Assembly: GCA_020073615.1 (NCBI GenBank) | Contig: JAIQEX010000028.1 | Span: 1-56,005 of the forward strand | Reading direction: 5' to 3' | Source: Terriglobia bacterium | Lineage (GTDB): Bacteria; Acidobacteriota; Terriglobia; Bryobacterales; Bryobacteraceae | Length of the DNA stretch: 56,005 bases | Part shown: positions 1 to 8,648 of the stretch, in pieces | Numbering within the stretch: the first letter of the stretch is position 1 | How the letters are laid out: the number at the start of each line of letters is the position of its first letter | The notes under the pieces: generated by a model | What the model was told of the DNA's origin: nothing | Databases searched by the model: none | The model's input: the letters and a program-made list of their open reading frames with translations, nothing else | Made by a program: the position numbers and the translations under genes

Positions 1-169
1 CTTTGGAGAACGGTGCCGCTTGCCGTTTGCTGGCCCGGAGCTCCTCTTCCAAGTCCTTGATTTTCTTTCTCAGCCCCTCGTTCTCCGCTTGCAGACGATT
101 GATCTCCCGCTGCAATTCTTCGACTGGTTCCGGTTGGTCGTCAGGCTGAGGTGGCTTGGATCCATTCAT
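1..169 (-). CDS. IS66-family transposase, N-terminal 56 residues only (runs off the window edge)
   Basis: The minus strand from an ATG at 169 stays open to the left edge and encodes 56 residues. They begin MNGSKPPQPDDQ, continue into a Leu/Glu/Lys-rich coiled-coil heptad region (about residues 17-48) and end KRQAAPFSK. The coiled coil followed by the QAAPFSK motif is characteristic of the N-terminus of IS66-type (TnpC) transposases, which cut and rejoin IS ends. Everything after this, including the zinc finger and DDE catalytic core, lies outside the window, so whether the element is intact cannot be judged. I could not identify a terminal inverted repeat in 170-407, the stretch between this start and the end of the next gene. 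An unrelated coiled-coil protein is the alternative. Confidence 0.65.
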   Translation of the reverse strand, partial: MNGSKPPQPDDQPEPVEELQREINRLQAENEGLRKKIKDLEEELRASKRQAAPFSK

Positions 170-407
170 CCACCCTACGATAAACGAAACCCGCCGATTT
201 GTCCAGCGAAAACTTCCGGCGACGTAGTCTGCCCGCTAATCAATTACGCTCCAGTACTACGGAATGCAAGGTCACTGTCGGATCGAGCCCGCAGGCCTGC
301 GCCTCATAGTGATCTGCGCCGGACCCTCGGCTTTCCCAAATCGAGGTAAGTGGGCGTTCGTCACGACACCCGGCGCCAGCCGTGATCGTGACGGCACCGC
401 CCTGCCT

Positions 408-3164
408 TCATCGCCCCCGCTGCTTATCGATCGCCGCGCTGAGCGTATCCAGCACGTGCTTCTGGTACGGCTCCGCTTCGGGACGCGAGAACACCGGCGC
501 CGCCGATTGCAGAAACTTCCTCGCTTCCTCATAGTCCCCACTGCGGTACGCGATCTCTCCCTGAGCCAGGGCGACGTTCGCGCTCCAGTCCGGAAAACCG
601 GCAAGCTGGGCCACCGCCTGGCTGTCGATTTCCTGCAGAAGCTGCGCAGCCTCGCGCAGCTTGCCGCCGCCGATCCAGCAGCTTGCCAGCGAGTAGGCCG
701 TGCCGCCCGTCAGCCCCGCGCGTGCGCCGAACGCTTTGCTGGACGCCTCGAAAGCCTTGCGCGCGTTGGGCTCGCCGCGGCCGTAATCGCCCGCCCGGCA
801 CTGCGCCAGCGCGGCATCGGTCAGCGTGGCGATGGCGAAAAACGAGTTCGGCCCCTGCTTGCGCACCGCCCGGTCGTAGACCGCCAGGTCGTCGCGAATG
901 GCGTCGTCCCAGCGCCCCAGCGTGCCTTCGCACTGCGCGCGCGTGGTCAGCACCTGCATGGTCAGCTCATGGTCGGCACCCAGCCGGGCGACGTACTCGG
1001 GATAAATACTGCTGGTCTCCTGGACGGCCTGCTCGTTCTTACCCTGGATCATGAACGCCTGCGCCAGATTGAGCCGCACGCGCAGCACGCTGGGGTTGTC
1101 CGGCCCGCCGGTCCTTGAAAATGCCGCGATCAGCTCGCGGAAGAGCCGCTCCGCTTTGCCGCCATCGCCCAGCCGGATGGAAGCGAAGGCGAGCCGCTGC
1201 TTCAGCGTCAACCGCGCGCGTTCGTCGAACTCCGGCAGCTTCTCGGCGCGGTCGCTGGCCGCCTGAAACTGCTCCGCCGCGGCCTTGGCGTTGTTGTCGA
1301 TCAGCGCCATCATGCCCCGCGCCGAAGCCAGCCACACCGCCACCTCTTCCCGCGGCCGGGGAATCCTCGCCAGCCGCGATTCCTGTTCCGCCACGATCGC
1401 GCGCGCCAGCGGCGCCGCCCCCACCTGATAGGTCCGCGCCTCCATAATGGCGCGCTGCAGTTGCGTAACCATGGCATCCTGCGAAAGCGCTCCCCCGGAC
1501 TGCTCGTACAGCGCCGCGGCGCGCTCGTACTCCCCGCGGGCATCGGCAAAATTGCTGCGGTTGTCCAAAGCCTTGGCGATGGTCTGGTGCAGTCGCGCGG
1601 CCACTTCCGGCGCGTCGCGGAATTGCCGGTCGATGTTGGGCGACGCCTGCTTGACGGCCTCCACCAGCGTTTCCCCCGATTTGCCGCTCTGAAACGGATC
1701 GCTGCGCCCCAGCAGATCGTCGCCCAAAAACTGGTTGACGCTCGCGGCGATGGCCGTCTGACGGTTGGCGCGGTCCCGCTCCCGCGAGGCCGTCCGATAG
1801 AGCAGCAGGCTCGCCGCCAACCCCGTCACGAGCAGCACCACGGCCGCCGCCGCCCACGGACGCCGCGCCCGCGCCGCGGCCCACCGCCGCTCCGCCATCT
1901 GCGCCCTCTGCCGCGCCACCGCCAGCTCGCTGCGCTCCACGCGCCGGCGGTCCAGGCTCTCGATCCGCTCGATCAGCGCCGCCACGCTGGGCAGCCGCTT
2001 TCCCGGATCTCCGCACGCCGCGGCGGCAATGTCTTCCCGGATCAGCGGGTCCTCCACGCCGGCCTCCCAGCCCGGCGCCAGCGGCTTGCGAAAATCGCCC
2101 GCCGCCAGTTGATACAGCATCACGCCCAGCGCGTAAACGTCCGCCGTGGCGGTGGGGGTCTGTCCGGCCAGCACCTCCGGCGCCAGGTACATCAGCGTGC
2201 CGGTCAAGCTGCTGGCTCCCGCCGGCTCACTCTGCGTAAATCCCAGGTTGGTAATTCCCAGATCGTGCAAGCGCGCCGGCTCCATCAGCGATCCGCTGCC
2301 GAAATCGGCCACTTTGATCTGCCGGCCGCCTTCCGGCCGTTCCGCCACCAGCACGTTGGCGGGCTTCAGATCCTTGTGCAGCACGCCCACGTCGTGGGCC
2401 GCCGCCACGCCCCGCGCCACCTCCACCAGAATGCCCAGCCGCGTGGCCCACGGGACCTGCAACAGGCCGCCCTGGCTCTCCGCCCACTCCGCCAGGTTCT
2501 GCCCGCAGTATTCGCTCTCCAGATAGAACGGCGGCGCGTCGAAATTCCATTCCAGCACGCGCACAAAATCGGGCCGCTCCCCCAGCGATTCCCGCAGCAG
2601 CCGCGCCAGCGTGACTTCCCGCTTCAAGCCCTTCAGGCGCACCCCGTCGGAAGCGAATTTGAACACCCGCGATTCGTGCGTCTTGGGGTGTTCCGCCAGC
2701 CACACCTCGCTCGATGCGGAAACGTCCAGCTTGCGGACAAGCTGCCACTGGTCGCGGCCCGATACGGCGTCACCGGCGCGGAAGCCGAACTCGAGCTCCG
2801 CCGGCGCCGCCACCCGCTTGTGCTGCACCGGTACTGCCAGCCGGTAACCGATCCGCGGAACCGTGAGTACAATGGGCGGATCGTCGTCGCCCAACGCCTT
2901 GCGCAGTTTGGACACCGCCGTCGCCAGCGAACCCTCTACCACGCTCACGCCGGGCCATACCGCCTCCAGCAGTTCTTCCTTGGTGACCACTTCGCCCGCG
3001 CGCAGCAGCAACTGGTAGAGCACTTCGAGCGGCTTCGATTCCAGGTCCACCGCTGTGCCTTTGACCCGCAACTGGCGGCTGAACTCGTCGAATTCGCACT
3101 GCGCAAAACGCCACCTTCGCCCACCGCCCTCTGCATCCTCCCCGCCTGCAACCTTGAAACCCAT
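408..3164 (-). CDS. Winged-helix regulator / Ser-Thr kinase-like / TPR membrane fusion protein
   Basis: A 918-residue regulator. Residues about 18-112 form an OmpR/PhoB-type winged helix with the SKLRKALGD and VPRIGYRL signatures of CadC/ToxR-like proteins. Residues about 140-405 form a protein-kinase fold with Lys169 (VFKF), HKD at 263-265 (HKDLKPANVLV) and DFG at 287-289. Residues about 437-456 are a single membrane helix, and the rest (about 480-910) is TPR-like helical repeat, probably periplasmic. The glycine-rich ATP loop is badly degenerate (LDVSASSEVWLA, no glycines), so kinase activity is uncertain. The likely role is a membrane-bound one-component transcription factor sensing through the TPR part. 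The ATG at 3164 is preceded by AAGGAAG nine bases upstream, inside a set of phased repeats that may be its own binding site. Confidence 0.85.
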   Translation of the reverse strand: MGFKVAGGEDAEGGGRRWRFAQCEFDEFSRQLRVKGTAVDLESKPLEVLYQLLLRAGEVVTKEELLEAVWPGVSVVEGSLATAVSKLRKALGDDDPPIVLTVPRIGYRLAVPVQHKRVAAPAELEFGFRAGDAVSGRDQWQLVRKLDVSASSEVWLAEHPKTHESRVFKFASDGVRLKGLKREVTLARLLRESLGERPDFVRVLEWNFDAPPFYLESEYCGQNLAEWAESQGGLLQVPWATRLGILVEVARGVAAAHDVGVLHKDLKPANVLVAERPEGGRQIKVADFGSGSLMEPARLHDLGITNLGFTQSEPAGASSLTGTLMYLAPEVLAGQTPTATADVYALGVMLYQLAAGDFRKPLAPGWEAGVEDPLIREDIAAAACGDPGKRLPSVAALIERIESLDRRRVERSELAVARQRAQMAERRWAAARARRPWAAAAVVLLVTGLAASLLLYRTASRERDRANRQTAIAASVNQFLGDDLLGRSDPFQSGKSGETLVEAVKQASPNIDRQFRDAPEVAARLHQTIAKALDNRSNFADARGEYERAAALYEQSGGALSQDAMVTQLQRAIMEARTYQVGAAPLARAIVAEQESRLARIPRPREEVAVWLASARGMMALIDNNAKAAAEQFQAASDRAEKLPEFDERARLTLKQRLAFASIRLGDGGKAERLFRELIAAFSRTGGPDNPSVLRVRLNLAQAFMIQGKNEQAVQETSSIYPEYVARLGADHELTMQVLTTRAQCEGTLGRWDDAIRDDLAVYDRAVRKQGPNSFFAIATLTDAALAQCRAGDYGRGEPNARKAFEASSKAFGARAGLTGGTAYSLASCWIGGGKLREAAQLLQEIDSQAVAQLAGFPDWSANVALAQGEIAYRSGDYEEARKFLQSAAPVFSRPEAEPYQKHVLDTLSAAIDKQRGR

Positions 3165-3173
3165 GGGGTTAAC

Positions 3174-3203
3174 TTCCTTTAGATTTCTTTAGAGTTCCTT
3201 TAG
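3174..3203 (-). promoter_or_regulatory. Three phased direct repeats (CTAAAGGAA type), candidate autoregulatory site
   Basis: On the plus strand TTCCTTTAG occurs at 3174-3182 and 3195-3203, with TTTCTTTAG between them at 3184-3192. The starts are 10 and 11 bp apart, one helical turn. OmpR/PhoB-type winged helices bind direct repeats with this spacing, and the gene starting 10 bp away encodes such a domain. The repeat nearest the gene contains its Shine-Dalgarno sequence. The repeats are seen directly; binding by the adjacent product is inferred. Confidence 0.5.
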
Positions 3204-3385
3204 CGCGCCGCGGCGCGAATTGTGCCAGCATGTTTCACATCCGGTGTGCGCTGTAATCGATTCGTGTATTTTACATGAACCGCTTGGCTGCATGACCGGA
3301 AAAACGTCCCGTCCACGCAATTTTGCACGAATAGGCGGGCTGGTACTTTTGGCCCACGGGGTGAACGGGAAAGGGGGACATCGGA

Positions 3386-5848
3386 GTGCGGATTCACGTA
3401 CCTTTAGCGTCCATTCTGGCACTGGCGGGAGTTCATGCCGCCAGTGCTCAATGCTACCGGCTTGCCAGCGGGACTGCGGCCAGCCTCACCATCAACATCG
3501 GCAATCTTCCCGCGCCGTCGCTTTCGCCCGACGGCTCGGGCGGGACATTCTACACCTACAGCCTGATCGCGGTGGCTGGGAACTCGGCTAGCCTCACGCT
3601 CGGGTCCACGACCTACTCCCTGTCTCCGCCCACTGTCTCCCTGATACAGGTTGACTTCAACCCGATCGTCACCACCCTGATCATGAGCGTTGCGGGCACC
3701 GTGGGGACGACGAGCGTGGGTGCGCAGGTTTCCCTTTCCGGACCCACCAATCTGTTCCCGTCCTCGTCTCCCTTGCCGGCCGCGCTTCCGGCGGCTTCGG
3801 CGTGGACGATACTAAAGGTCCTTACTACCACCGTGAGTTCGGCGTCGCCGTCGGCGCAGAACTTCACGCTGGACTCGATAACCGGTTGCAGCGGCACGGT
3901 TACTCCGGGTAGTCCCGGGATTGCCGCCAGCGCCAGCGCGCTTTCCTTCGCGTACACCATTGGCGGCTCGACCCCGGCCAATCAGAATGTGACCATCACC
4001 AGCACCGGTTCTGCATTCACCTTTAGTGCGTCGGCGGCGACCTCCACGGGCGCCGGTTGGCTGCACCTGACGCCGGGCAGTGGAACCACGCCGGGAACGC
4101 TGACCGTTTCCGTGACTCCCGCCGGCCTTGCGGCGGCGAGCTATAAGGGCAGCATCTCCATTGTGGCCAGCGGCACCACCAATTCGCCGCTCAGCATCGA
4201 TGTGATCCTGACTGTGACTGGAGCGGCCGGGGGCGGGGGAGGACCGGGGGCGGGCGGACCCACCATCACCGCGGGCGGCGTGCAGAATGCCGCCGGCTAC
4301 CAGAATGTGCTGGCGCCCGGCGGCGTCTTCGTCGTCCTCGGCAGCTCCTTGGGCCCCGCCTCCATCGCCCTGGCCACGGCCCCCAACTATCCGAAGACGC
4401 TCTCCGGTACTTCCATCACCTTCACGCCGGCCGCGGGCGGCGCCGCCATCGACGCCAAAATGATCTACACCCTCGACCGCCAGGTGGCCGCCATGCTTCC
4501 GTCCTCCGCCGCGCCCGGCACCTACGCCGTGCGCGTCACCTACAACGGACAGACCAGCTCCCCCGAGAACGTCACTGTCGTGGCGCGCAGTTTCGGCATC
4601 GTGACCATCAACAGCGGCGGCACCGGCCCGGCGCAATCCAATATCGCCAACGTCAACGGCGGCATCAGCCTGGTGCGCTTCACCAGCGGCAGCCTGGCGT
4701 TCAACGGGCTCAACTTTGCGCTCGGCCCGGCCCACCCCGGCGACATACTGACGCTGTGGGGCACCGGCGGCGGCGCCGACCCCGCCAGCGACACGGGCAC
4801 CAGCGGCGGCGACCAGACCGCCGCCGGAAATTTCGTGGTCACCGTGGGCGGCCGGCAGGTCACCCCGCTCTACGCCGGCACCTCGTTCGGTTTTCCCGGC
4901 TTGTGGCAGGTCAACTTCACCCTGCCCGCCGATATTGCGCCCGATTGTTTCGCATCCGTGCAGGTGAGCGCGGGCGGACAGACCAGCAACGCGGTCACCG
5001 TCGCCATCGCCACCGCCGGCCAGGGCGCCTGCGTCGATCCCAACCTGAGTCAGGCCGGCCTGGCCAAACTGGACGCCGGCGGCACCCTCACAGCCGGCGC
5101 CTTCAGCCTCACGCGGCTCACCAGTTTCTTGCCGGCGATCGTGATCGAAAACGGTGGCGGCGGAATCTTCCAATGGACCGCGGCCGAGTGGGCTGCGAGC
5201 GCGCCCTTGCGCCCCGCCCTCGGCCACTGCGGCGTCCACGACCGCACGCTCCCCCGCAATGCGACCGACCCCGCCGCCGCGGGCGCCGCTCTCGACGCCG
5301 GTGCGCGGGTGCCGCTGAGCGGTCCCGGCCTGTCTGCGGGCTTCGCCTTGGGAGCCAATGCCACGCCCATCGGTCCGATTTACAGCAACGCCCTGGCCGC
5401 GGGCACGCTCGCTGCCGGCGCCTATGCGCTCGCCGCCGGCGGAGGCACCCAGGTGGGCGCCTTCAACGCCTCCACCACTTTCCCCGGCAGCTTCACCGTG
5501 ACCAACCTGGCCTCTCTGACCACCATCGATCGCAGCCAGCCCCTTACCATCAACTGGTCCGGCAGCGGCATCGACCAGATCACCATCGAGGCCAATACGG
5601 CAACGTCGGTGGGCACGAACAATCACCTCGTCACCATAACCTGTCTCGCCCCGGCGGCGCCGGGCTCGTTCACCATTCCGGTGAGCGCCCTCGCGGCGCT
5701 GCAAGTGTCCAACAGCCTTGCCAACCTGGTGATCTTTGGCGGTCCCACCCCGAGCACGTTCTCGGCAGCCCTGACCAGCGGCGGCCAGATCGACATGGGC
5801 GTCTTCGGGTCCAATGTAGGCTATTCGCAGAACGTAACGATCCGTTAG
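3386..5848 (+). CDS. Secreted BACON / TIGR03437-domain protein
   Basis: An 820-residue exported protein of unknown function. A signal peptide covers residues 1-22 (cut after HAASA). Residues about 177-277 resemble a BACON-type beta-sandwich repeat. Residues about 294-545 match the Solibacter-type TIGR03437 region, recognisable from the NAAGYQNVLAPGG opening, two PGxxxxLxGxG-like segments (GGVFVVLGSSLG, GDILTLWGTG) and the QVNFTLPADIAP stretch. The C-terminal 275 residues are Ala/Gly/Thr-rich and probably beta. These domains are typical of acidobacterial surface or secreted proteins, probably for adhesion or carbohydrate binding. The GTG start at 3386 is chosen because GAAAGGGGGA lies just upstream and the signal peptide begins there. 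The stop overlaps the ribosome binding site of the next gene, so the two are probably co-translated. Confidence 0.8.
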   Translation: MRIHVPLASILALAGVHAASAQCYRLASGTAASLTINIGNLPAPSLSPDGSGGTFYTYSLIAVAGNSASLTLGSTTYSLSPPTVSLIQVDFNPIVTTLIMSVAGTVGTTSVGAQVSLSGPTNLFPSSSPLPAALPAASAWTILKVLTTTVSSASPSAQNFTLDSITGCSGTVTPGSPGIAASASALSFAYTIGGSTPANQNVTITSTGSAFTFSASAATSTGAGWLHLTPGSGTTPGTLTVSVTPAGLAAASYKGSISIVASGTTNSPLSIDVILTVTGAAGGGGGPGAGGPTITAGGVQNAAGYQNVLAPGGVFVVLGSSLGPASIALATAPNYPKTLSGTSITFTPAAGGAAIDAKMIYTLDRQVAAMLPSSAAPGTYAVRVTYNGQTSSPENVTVVARSFGIVTINSGGTGPAQSNIANVNGGISLVRFTSGSLAFNGLNFALGPAHPGDILTLWGTGGGADPASDTGTSGGDQTAAGNFVVTVGGRQVTPLYAGTSFGFPGLWQVNFTLPADIAPDCFASVQVSAGGQTSNAVTVAIATAGQGACVDPNLSQAGLAKLDAGGTLTAGAFSLTRLTSFLPAIVIENGGGGIFQWTAAEWAASAPLRPALGHCGVHDRTLPRNATDPAAAGAALDAGARVPLSGPGLSAGFALGANATPIGPIYSNALAAGTLAAGAYALAAGGGTQVGAFNASTTFPGSFTVTNLASLTTIDRSQPLTINWSGSGIDQITIEANTATSVGTNNHLVTITCLAPAAPGSFTIPVSALAALQVSNSLANLVIFGGPTPSTFSAALTSGGQIDMGVFGSNVGYSQNVTIR

Positions 5849-5859
5849 GAGGAAACGAG

Positions 5860-6891
5860 ATGAGATTCGGAATCACATTCGCCGCGGCGATTATCGCCGT
5901 GATTTTCACTGCCGCCAGCCCGTTGCCGGCCGGCATTCTGACTTTGACCCCGGCCGGCCTGGTGGACAATTTCACGCTCACCACGTTTGCCACCATTGAT
6001 CCCGGCCTCACCGGAAATACGGGGCCGTTCGGCATCGCCGTGGCCGCCAACGGTACCGTCCTGGTGAACAACTTCCTGGACAATACGCGCTACAACTTCG
6101 CCGATGTCGACGGTCAGACCCTCGGCAGCGCTCTGCACGCCGTGCCTTCCAACAGCTCCGCCATCGCGAATGCGACAGCCGGCGGCCAGGCCTACGGCGG
6201 CGTGAACGGCCAGTTCGTCCAGTTCAACCCCGACGGTACCGTCAATCATGCGCTTACCGGCGTAACCGAGACCCCCTGGCTGGGGATGTGGGGCAATCCG
6301 GTCACCGGCCATATCCTGGCCACCACCGGACAAGGCCAGCTCATCGATATCGATCCGCTCGCCAACGGCGGAACGGGCGCCGCCACGGTGGTCCACGGCA
6401 GCCTGGGGCTCGGCTACGACGGCGTCTCCGTGTCGCCCGACGGCGCCATCGCGTATCTCGCGATCAACAACCGCATCCTCGGCTTTAACATCGCCAGCGG
6501 CGCGCAGGTCTTCGATTCCGGCCTGCTGGCAGGCTTCCCCGATGGTGTGGGCGTGATCGCCAGCAACAGCGCCCTCAACGGCCAACTGGTGATCAACTTC
6601 AACGGGCCCACCCTCAACGCGGGTTTCGTTGGCTTGCTCGATCCGGCCAGCGGCAACCTGACGGTGATCGCCAGCGGCGGCACCCGCGGCGATTACGCGG
6701 CGCCCGATCCGAGCAACGGCACGCTCTTCCTGGACTACTCGGATCTGATCTACCGCCTGAACTGCGGACCCAACTGCGCCATCGGCCAGGCCCCCGCACC
6801 ACCGCCTCCCGCGGGCACACCGGAACCGGCCACGCTCGGCCTCGTCGCCCTGTCCCTGGCCGCCATCGCCGCCGCTCGCCGCAATTCGTAG
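5860..6891 (+). CDS. PEP-CTERM protein with NHL/SMP-30-like beta-propeller
   Basis: A 343-residue exported protein. It has a signal peptide (residues 1-24, ending PLPAG) and a propeller-like body with repeated phrases such as GIAVAANGTVLVNN and GVSVSPDGAIAYLA. The C-terminus is a PEP-CTERM anchor: PEP at about 321-323, a hydrophobic stretch and a terminal AARRNS. PEP-CTERM tails are processed by an exosortase, and such proteins usually accompany exopolysaccharide production. No exosortase gene lies in this window. AGGAGG sits at 5847-5852, inside the stop codon of the preceding gene and 7 bp before this ATG, so it is coupled to the TIGR03437 protein. The ligand is unknown; the propeller assignment rests on repeat character only. 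Confidence 0.8.
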   Translation: MRFGITFAAAIIAVIFTAASPLPAGILTLTPAGLVDNFTLTTFATIDPGLTGNTGPFGIAVAANGTVLVNNFLDNTRYNFADVDGQTLGSALHAVPSNSSAIANATAGGQAYGGVNGQFVQFNPDGTVNHALTGVTETPWLGMWGNPVTGHILATTGQGQLIDIDPLANGGTGAATVVHGSLGLGYDGVSVSPDGAIAYLAINNRILGFNIASGAQVFDSGLLAGFPDGVGVIASNSALNGQLVINFNGPTLNAGFVGLLDPASGNLTVIASGGTRGDYAAPDPSNGTLFLDYSDLIYRLNCGPNCAIGQAPAPPPPAGTPEPATLGLVALSLAAIAAARRNS

Positions 6892-7015
6892 CGGCCAGAC
6901 TCTTCTCTGGGCAAGGCCCCTTTTCTGCAAGGGCTATCATGCGGTAGCCGCGCACCGTCCGGCCGCCACGGGCATTCGGAGATCCCAAATTGCTTGACCC
7001 TCTTTGGTGCCGGCA

Positions 7016-7044
7016 TTGACGGCGGCGGTCTTTGGACGTACAAT
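7016..7044 (+). promoter_or_regulatory. Sigma70-like promoter for the GH51 gene
   Basis: TTGACG at 7016-7021 and TACAAT at 7039-7044 are separated by exactly 17 bp, giving a predicted transcription start near 7051 and a leader of about 42 bases before the GH51 start. It matches the consensus hexamers at 5 of 6 positions each. Confidence 0.6.
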
Positions 7045-7062
7045 CGCCCCTGAGACCAGCCT

Positions 7063-7076
7063 TGAAAGCGCTTCCA
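7063..7076 (+). promoter_or_regulatory. LacI/cre-like operator upstream of GH51
   Basis: TGAAAGCGCTTCCA fits the TGNAANCGNTNNCA pattern of LacI-family operators, with a central AAGCGCTT palindrome. It lies about 12-25 bases downstream of the predicted transcription start, a position suited to blocking elongation or initiation. An 11-of-14 match occurs at 13381-13394 before the receptor operon. No LacI-type gene is in the window. Confidence 0.5.
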
Positions 7077-7092
7077 CGAGGAGAGCCAGCCC

Positions 7093-8640
7093 ATGAAGAT
7101 CTCGCGACGCACCTTCGGAGTTTCCCTGATCGGTGCTCCCTACATCCTGCGCGCCCAGACCGGCGCACTGCGGGCGCGAATCAAGATCGATACCGAGCGG
7201 GTGATCGGAGACATCGACCCCAAGATCTACGGGAACTTCATCGAACACCTGGGCCGCTGCATCGATGGCGGCATCTTTGACGAGCGCTCCCCGTTATCCG
7301 ACTCCAACGGCTACCGCAAAGATGTCCTCGAGGCGGTGCGCAATCTTAATGTCACACTCCTGCGCTGGCCGGGAGGGAATTTCTCCTCGAACTATCATTG
7401 GATGGACGGAATCGGGCCGCGCGATCGGCGGCCGGCGCGCCTCGAGATGGCATGGGGCACGGTGGAGAGTAACCGCTTCGGCACTCACGAGTTTCTCACT
7501 TACGCGGAGATGCTGAAGACCGAGCCGTACATATGCTGTAACCTGGGCACCGGTACCTGGAATGAGGCGCAGCAGTGGGTGGAGTATTGTAACTCGTCCG
7601 AAGATACCGCCATGACGCGCCTGCGGAAACAAAACGGGCGCCAGGCGCCATGGAAGGTGACGCACTGGGGGCTGGGAAACGAGATGGACGGTCCCTGGCA
7701 GATGGGGCACCGCAGCGCGGAGGACTATGGCAAGTTCGCGCTCGAAGCCGCCAAGCTGATGAAATGGACCGACCCGAATATCAAGCTGATCGCGGCCGGA
7801 TCTTCCAATTTCGGCCCCGGTTCCGACTGGACGGGGTGGAATCGCACCGTGCTCCAGTTCCTGCGGCAGCACGCCGACTATCTCGCGATCCATCTTTATG
7901 TGGGCAACCCGCGGAACGATTTTGCCGACTTCATGGCAAGTTCGGTGGAGCTCAACCACCGCATTAAGACGACCGAAGGGATTATTGACGCGGCCCTCTC
8001 CGGGCAGCCGGGCAATCGCCGCATCTATATTGCGTGGGACGAATGGAACGTGTGGTACCGCGCGCGCGGCAACGCCGAGCGGGGCCGGCGAATCCTGGAA
8101 GAGCATTACAACCTGGAGGACGCATTAGTGGTGGCGACCTTCCTCAATGCCTTTGTCAACCACGCCCACATCGTGAAAATCGCCAACCTGGCGCAGTTAG
8201 TGAACGTGATCGCACCCATCTTCACCAATGAGAAAGGCGCGTTTCTCCAGACCATCTACTACCCGTTGCAGCTATTCGCCAATAACACCAGGGGCCAGGC
8301 TCTCGAGTTATTCCTGGATGGCCCCACATACAAGTGCGCCCGGTTCGACGACGTGCCCTGCCTGGACGCTTCGGCGGGCTTCGATAACGGTTCGCTCGTG
8401 CTCAACGTGGTGAACCGGCACCAGACGCAGCCCATCGAAACCGAGGTCGCCCTCGAGGACAAGCAGTTCTCGGGCGCGGCATCCGTTTCCGAAGTGAATG
8501 GACCCGATATCAAGGCGGAAAACGATTTCGACAAGACCAGGATCAAAACTGTGGAGCGCTCGGCGACCGCGGACGGACGCAGCCTTCGCTACAGTTTCCC
8601 GCCGCATTCTTACACGATGATCAAAGTGAAGCTGGTGTAG
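7093..8640 (+). CDS. GH51 alpha-L-arabinofuranosidase, exported
   Basis: A 515-residue retaining glycosidase that removes terminal alpha-L-arabinofuranosyl residues from arabinan or arabinoxylan oligosaccharides. The catalytic (beta/alpha)8 barrel carries the GH51 signatures: FIEHLGRCIDGGIFDE near residue 48, LRWPGGNF, the acid/base GLGNEMDG with Glu197, and the nucleophile AWDEWNVWY with Glu317. The C-terminal beta domain completes the usual length of about 500. The N-terminus (KISRRTFGVSLIGAPYILRAQ) looks like a twin-arginine export signal, so the enzyme is probably periplasmic; most GH51 enzymes are cytoplasmic. AGGAGAGCC precedes the ATG. The gene is monocistronic and convergent with the FG-GAP gene, with only 8 bp between the stop codons. 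Confidence 0.93.
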   Translation: MKISRRTFGVSLIGAPYILRAQTGALRARIKIDTERVIGDIDPKIYGNFIEHLGRCIDGGIFDERSPLSDSNGYRKDVLEAVRNLNVTLLRWPGGNFSSNYHWMDGIGPRDRRPARLEMAWGTVESNRFGTHEFLTYAEMLKTEPYICCNLGTGTWNEAQQWVEYCNSSEDTAMTRLRKQNGRQAPWKVTHWGLGNEMDGPWQMGHRSAEDYGKFALEAAKLMKWTDPNIKLIAAGSSNFGPGSDWTGWNRTVLQFLRQHADYLAIHLYVGNPRNDFADFMASSVELNHRIKTTEGIIDAALSGQPGNRRIYIAWDEWNVWYRARGNAERGRRILEEHYNLEDALVVATFLNAFVNHAHIVKIANLAQLVNVIAPIFTNEKGAFLQTIYYPLQLFANNTRGQALELFLDGPTYKCARFDDVPCLDASAGFDNGSLVLNVVNRHQTQPIETEVALEDKQFSGAASVSEVNGPDIKAENDFDKTRIKTVERSATADGRSLRYSFPPHSYTMIKVKLV

Positions 8641-8648
8641 CGGCGAAC

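Noticed and set aside
170-407. Search for the terminal inverted repeat of the IS66-type element
   Set aside because: Only one end of the element is in the window and no pairing end is available, so no boundary can be claimed.
1461-3182. 573-codon plus-strand reading frame opposite the winged-helix kinase gene
   Set aside because: His/Arg/Gln-rich, no domain character; the opposite strand encodes a coherent multidomain protein. Typical high-GC shadow.
3812-5704. 630-codon minus-strand reading frame opposite the TIGR03437 gene
   Set aside because: Gly/Arg/Ala-rich low-complexity product, no signal or motif; shadow of the real gene.
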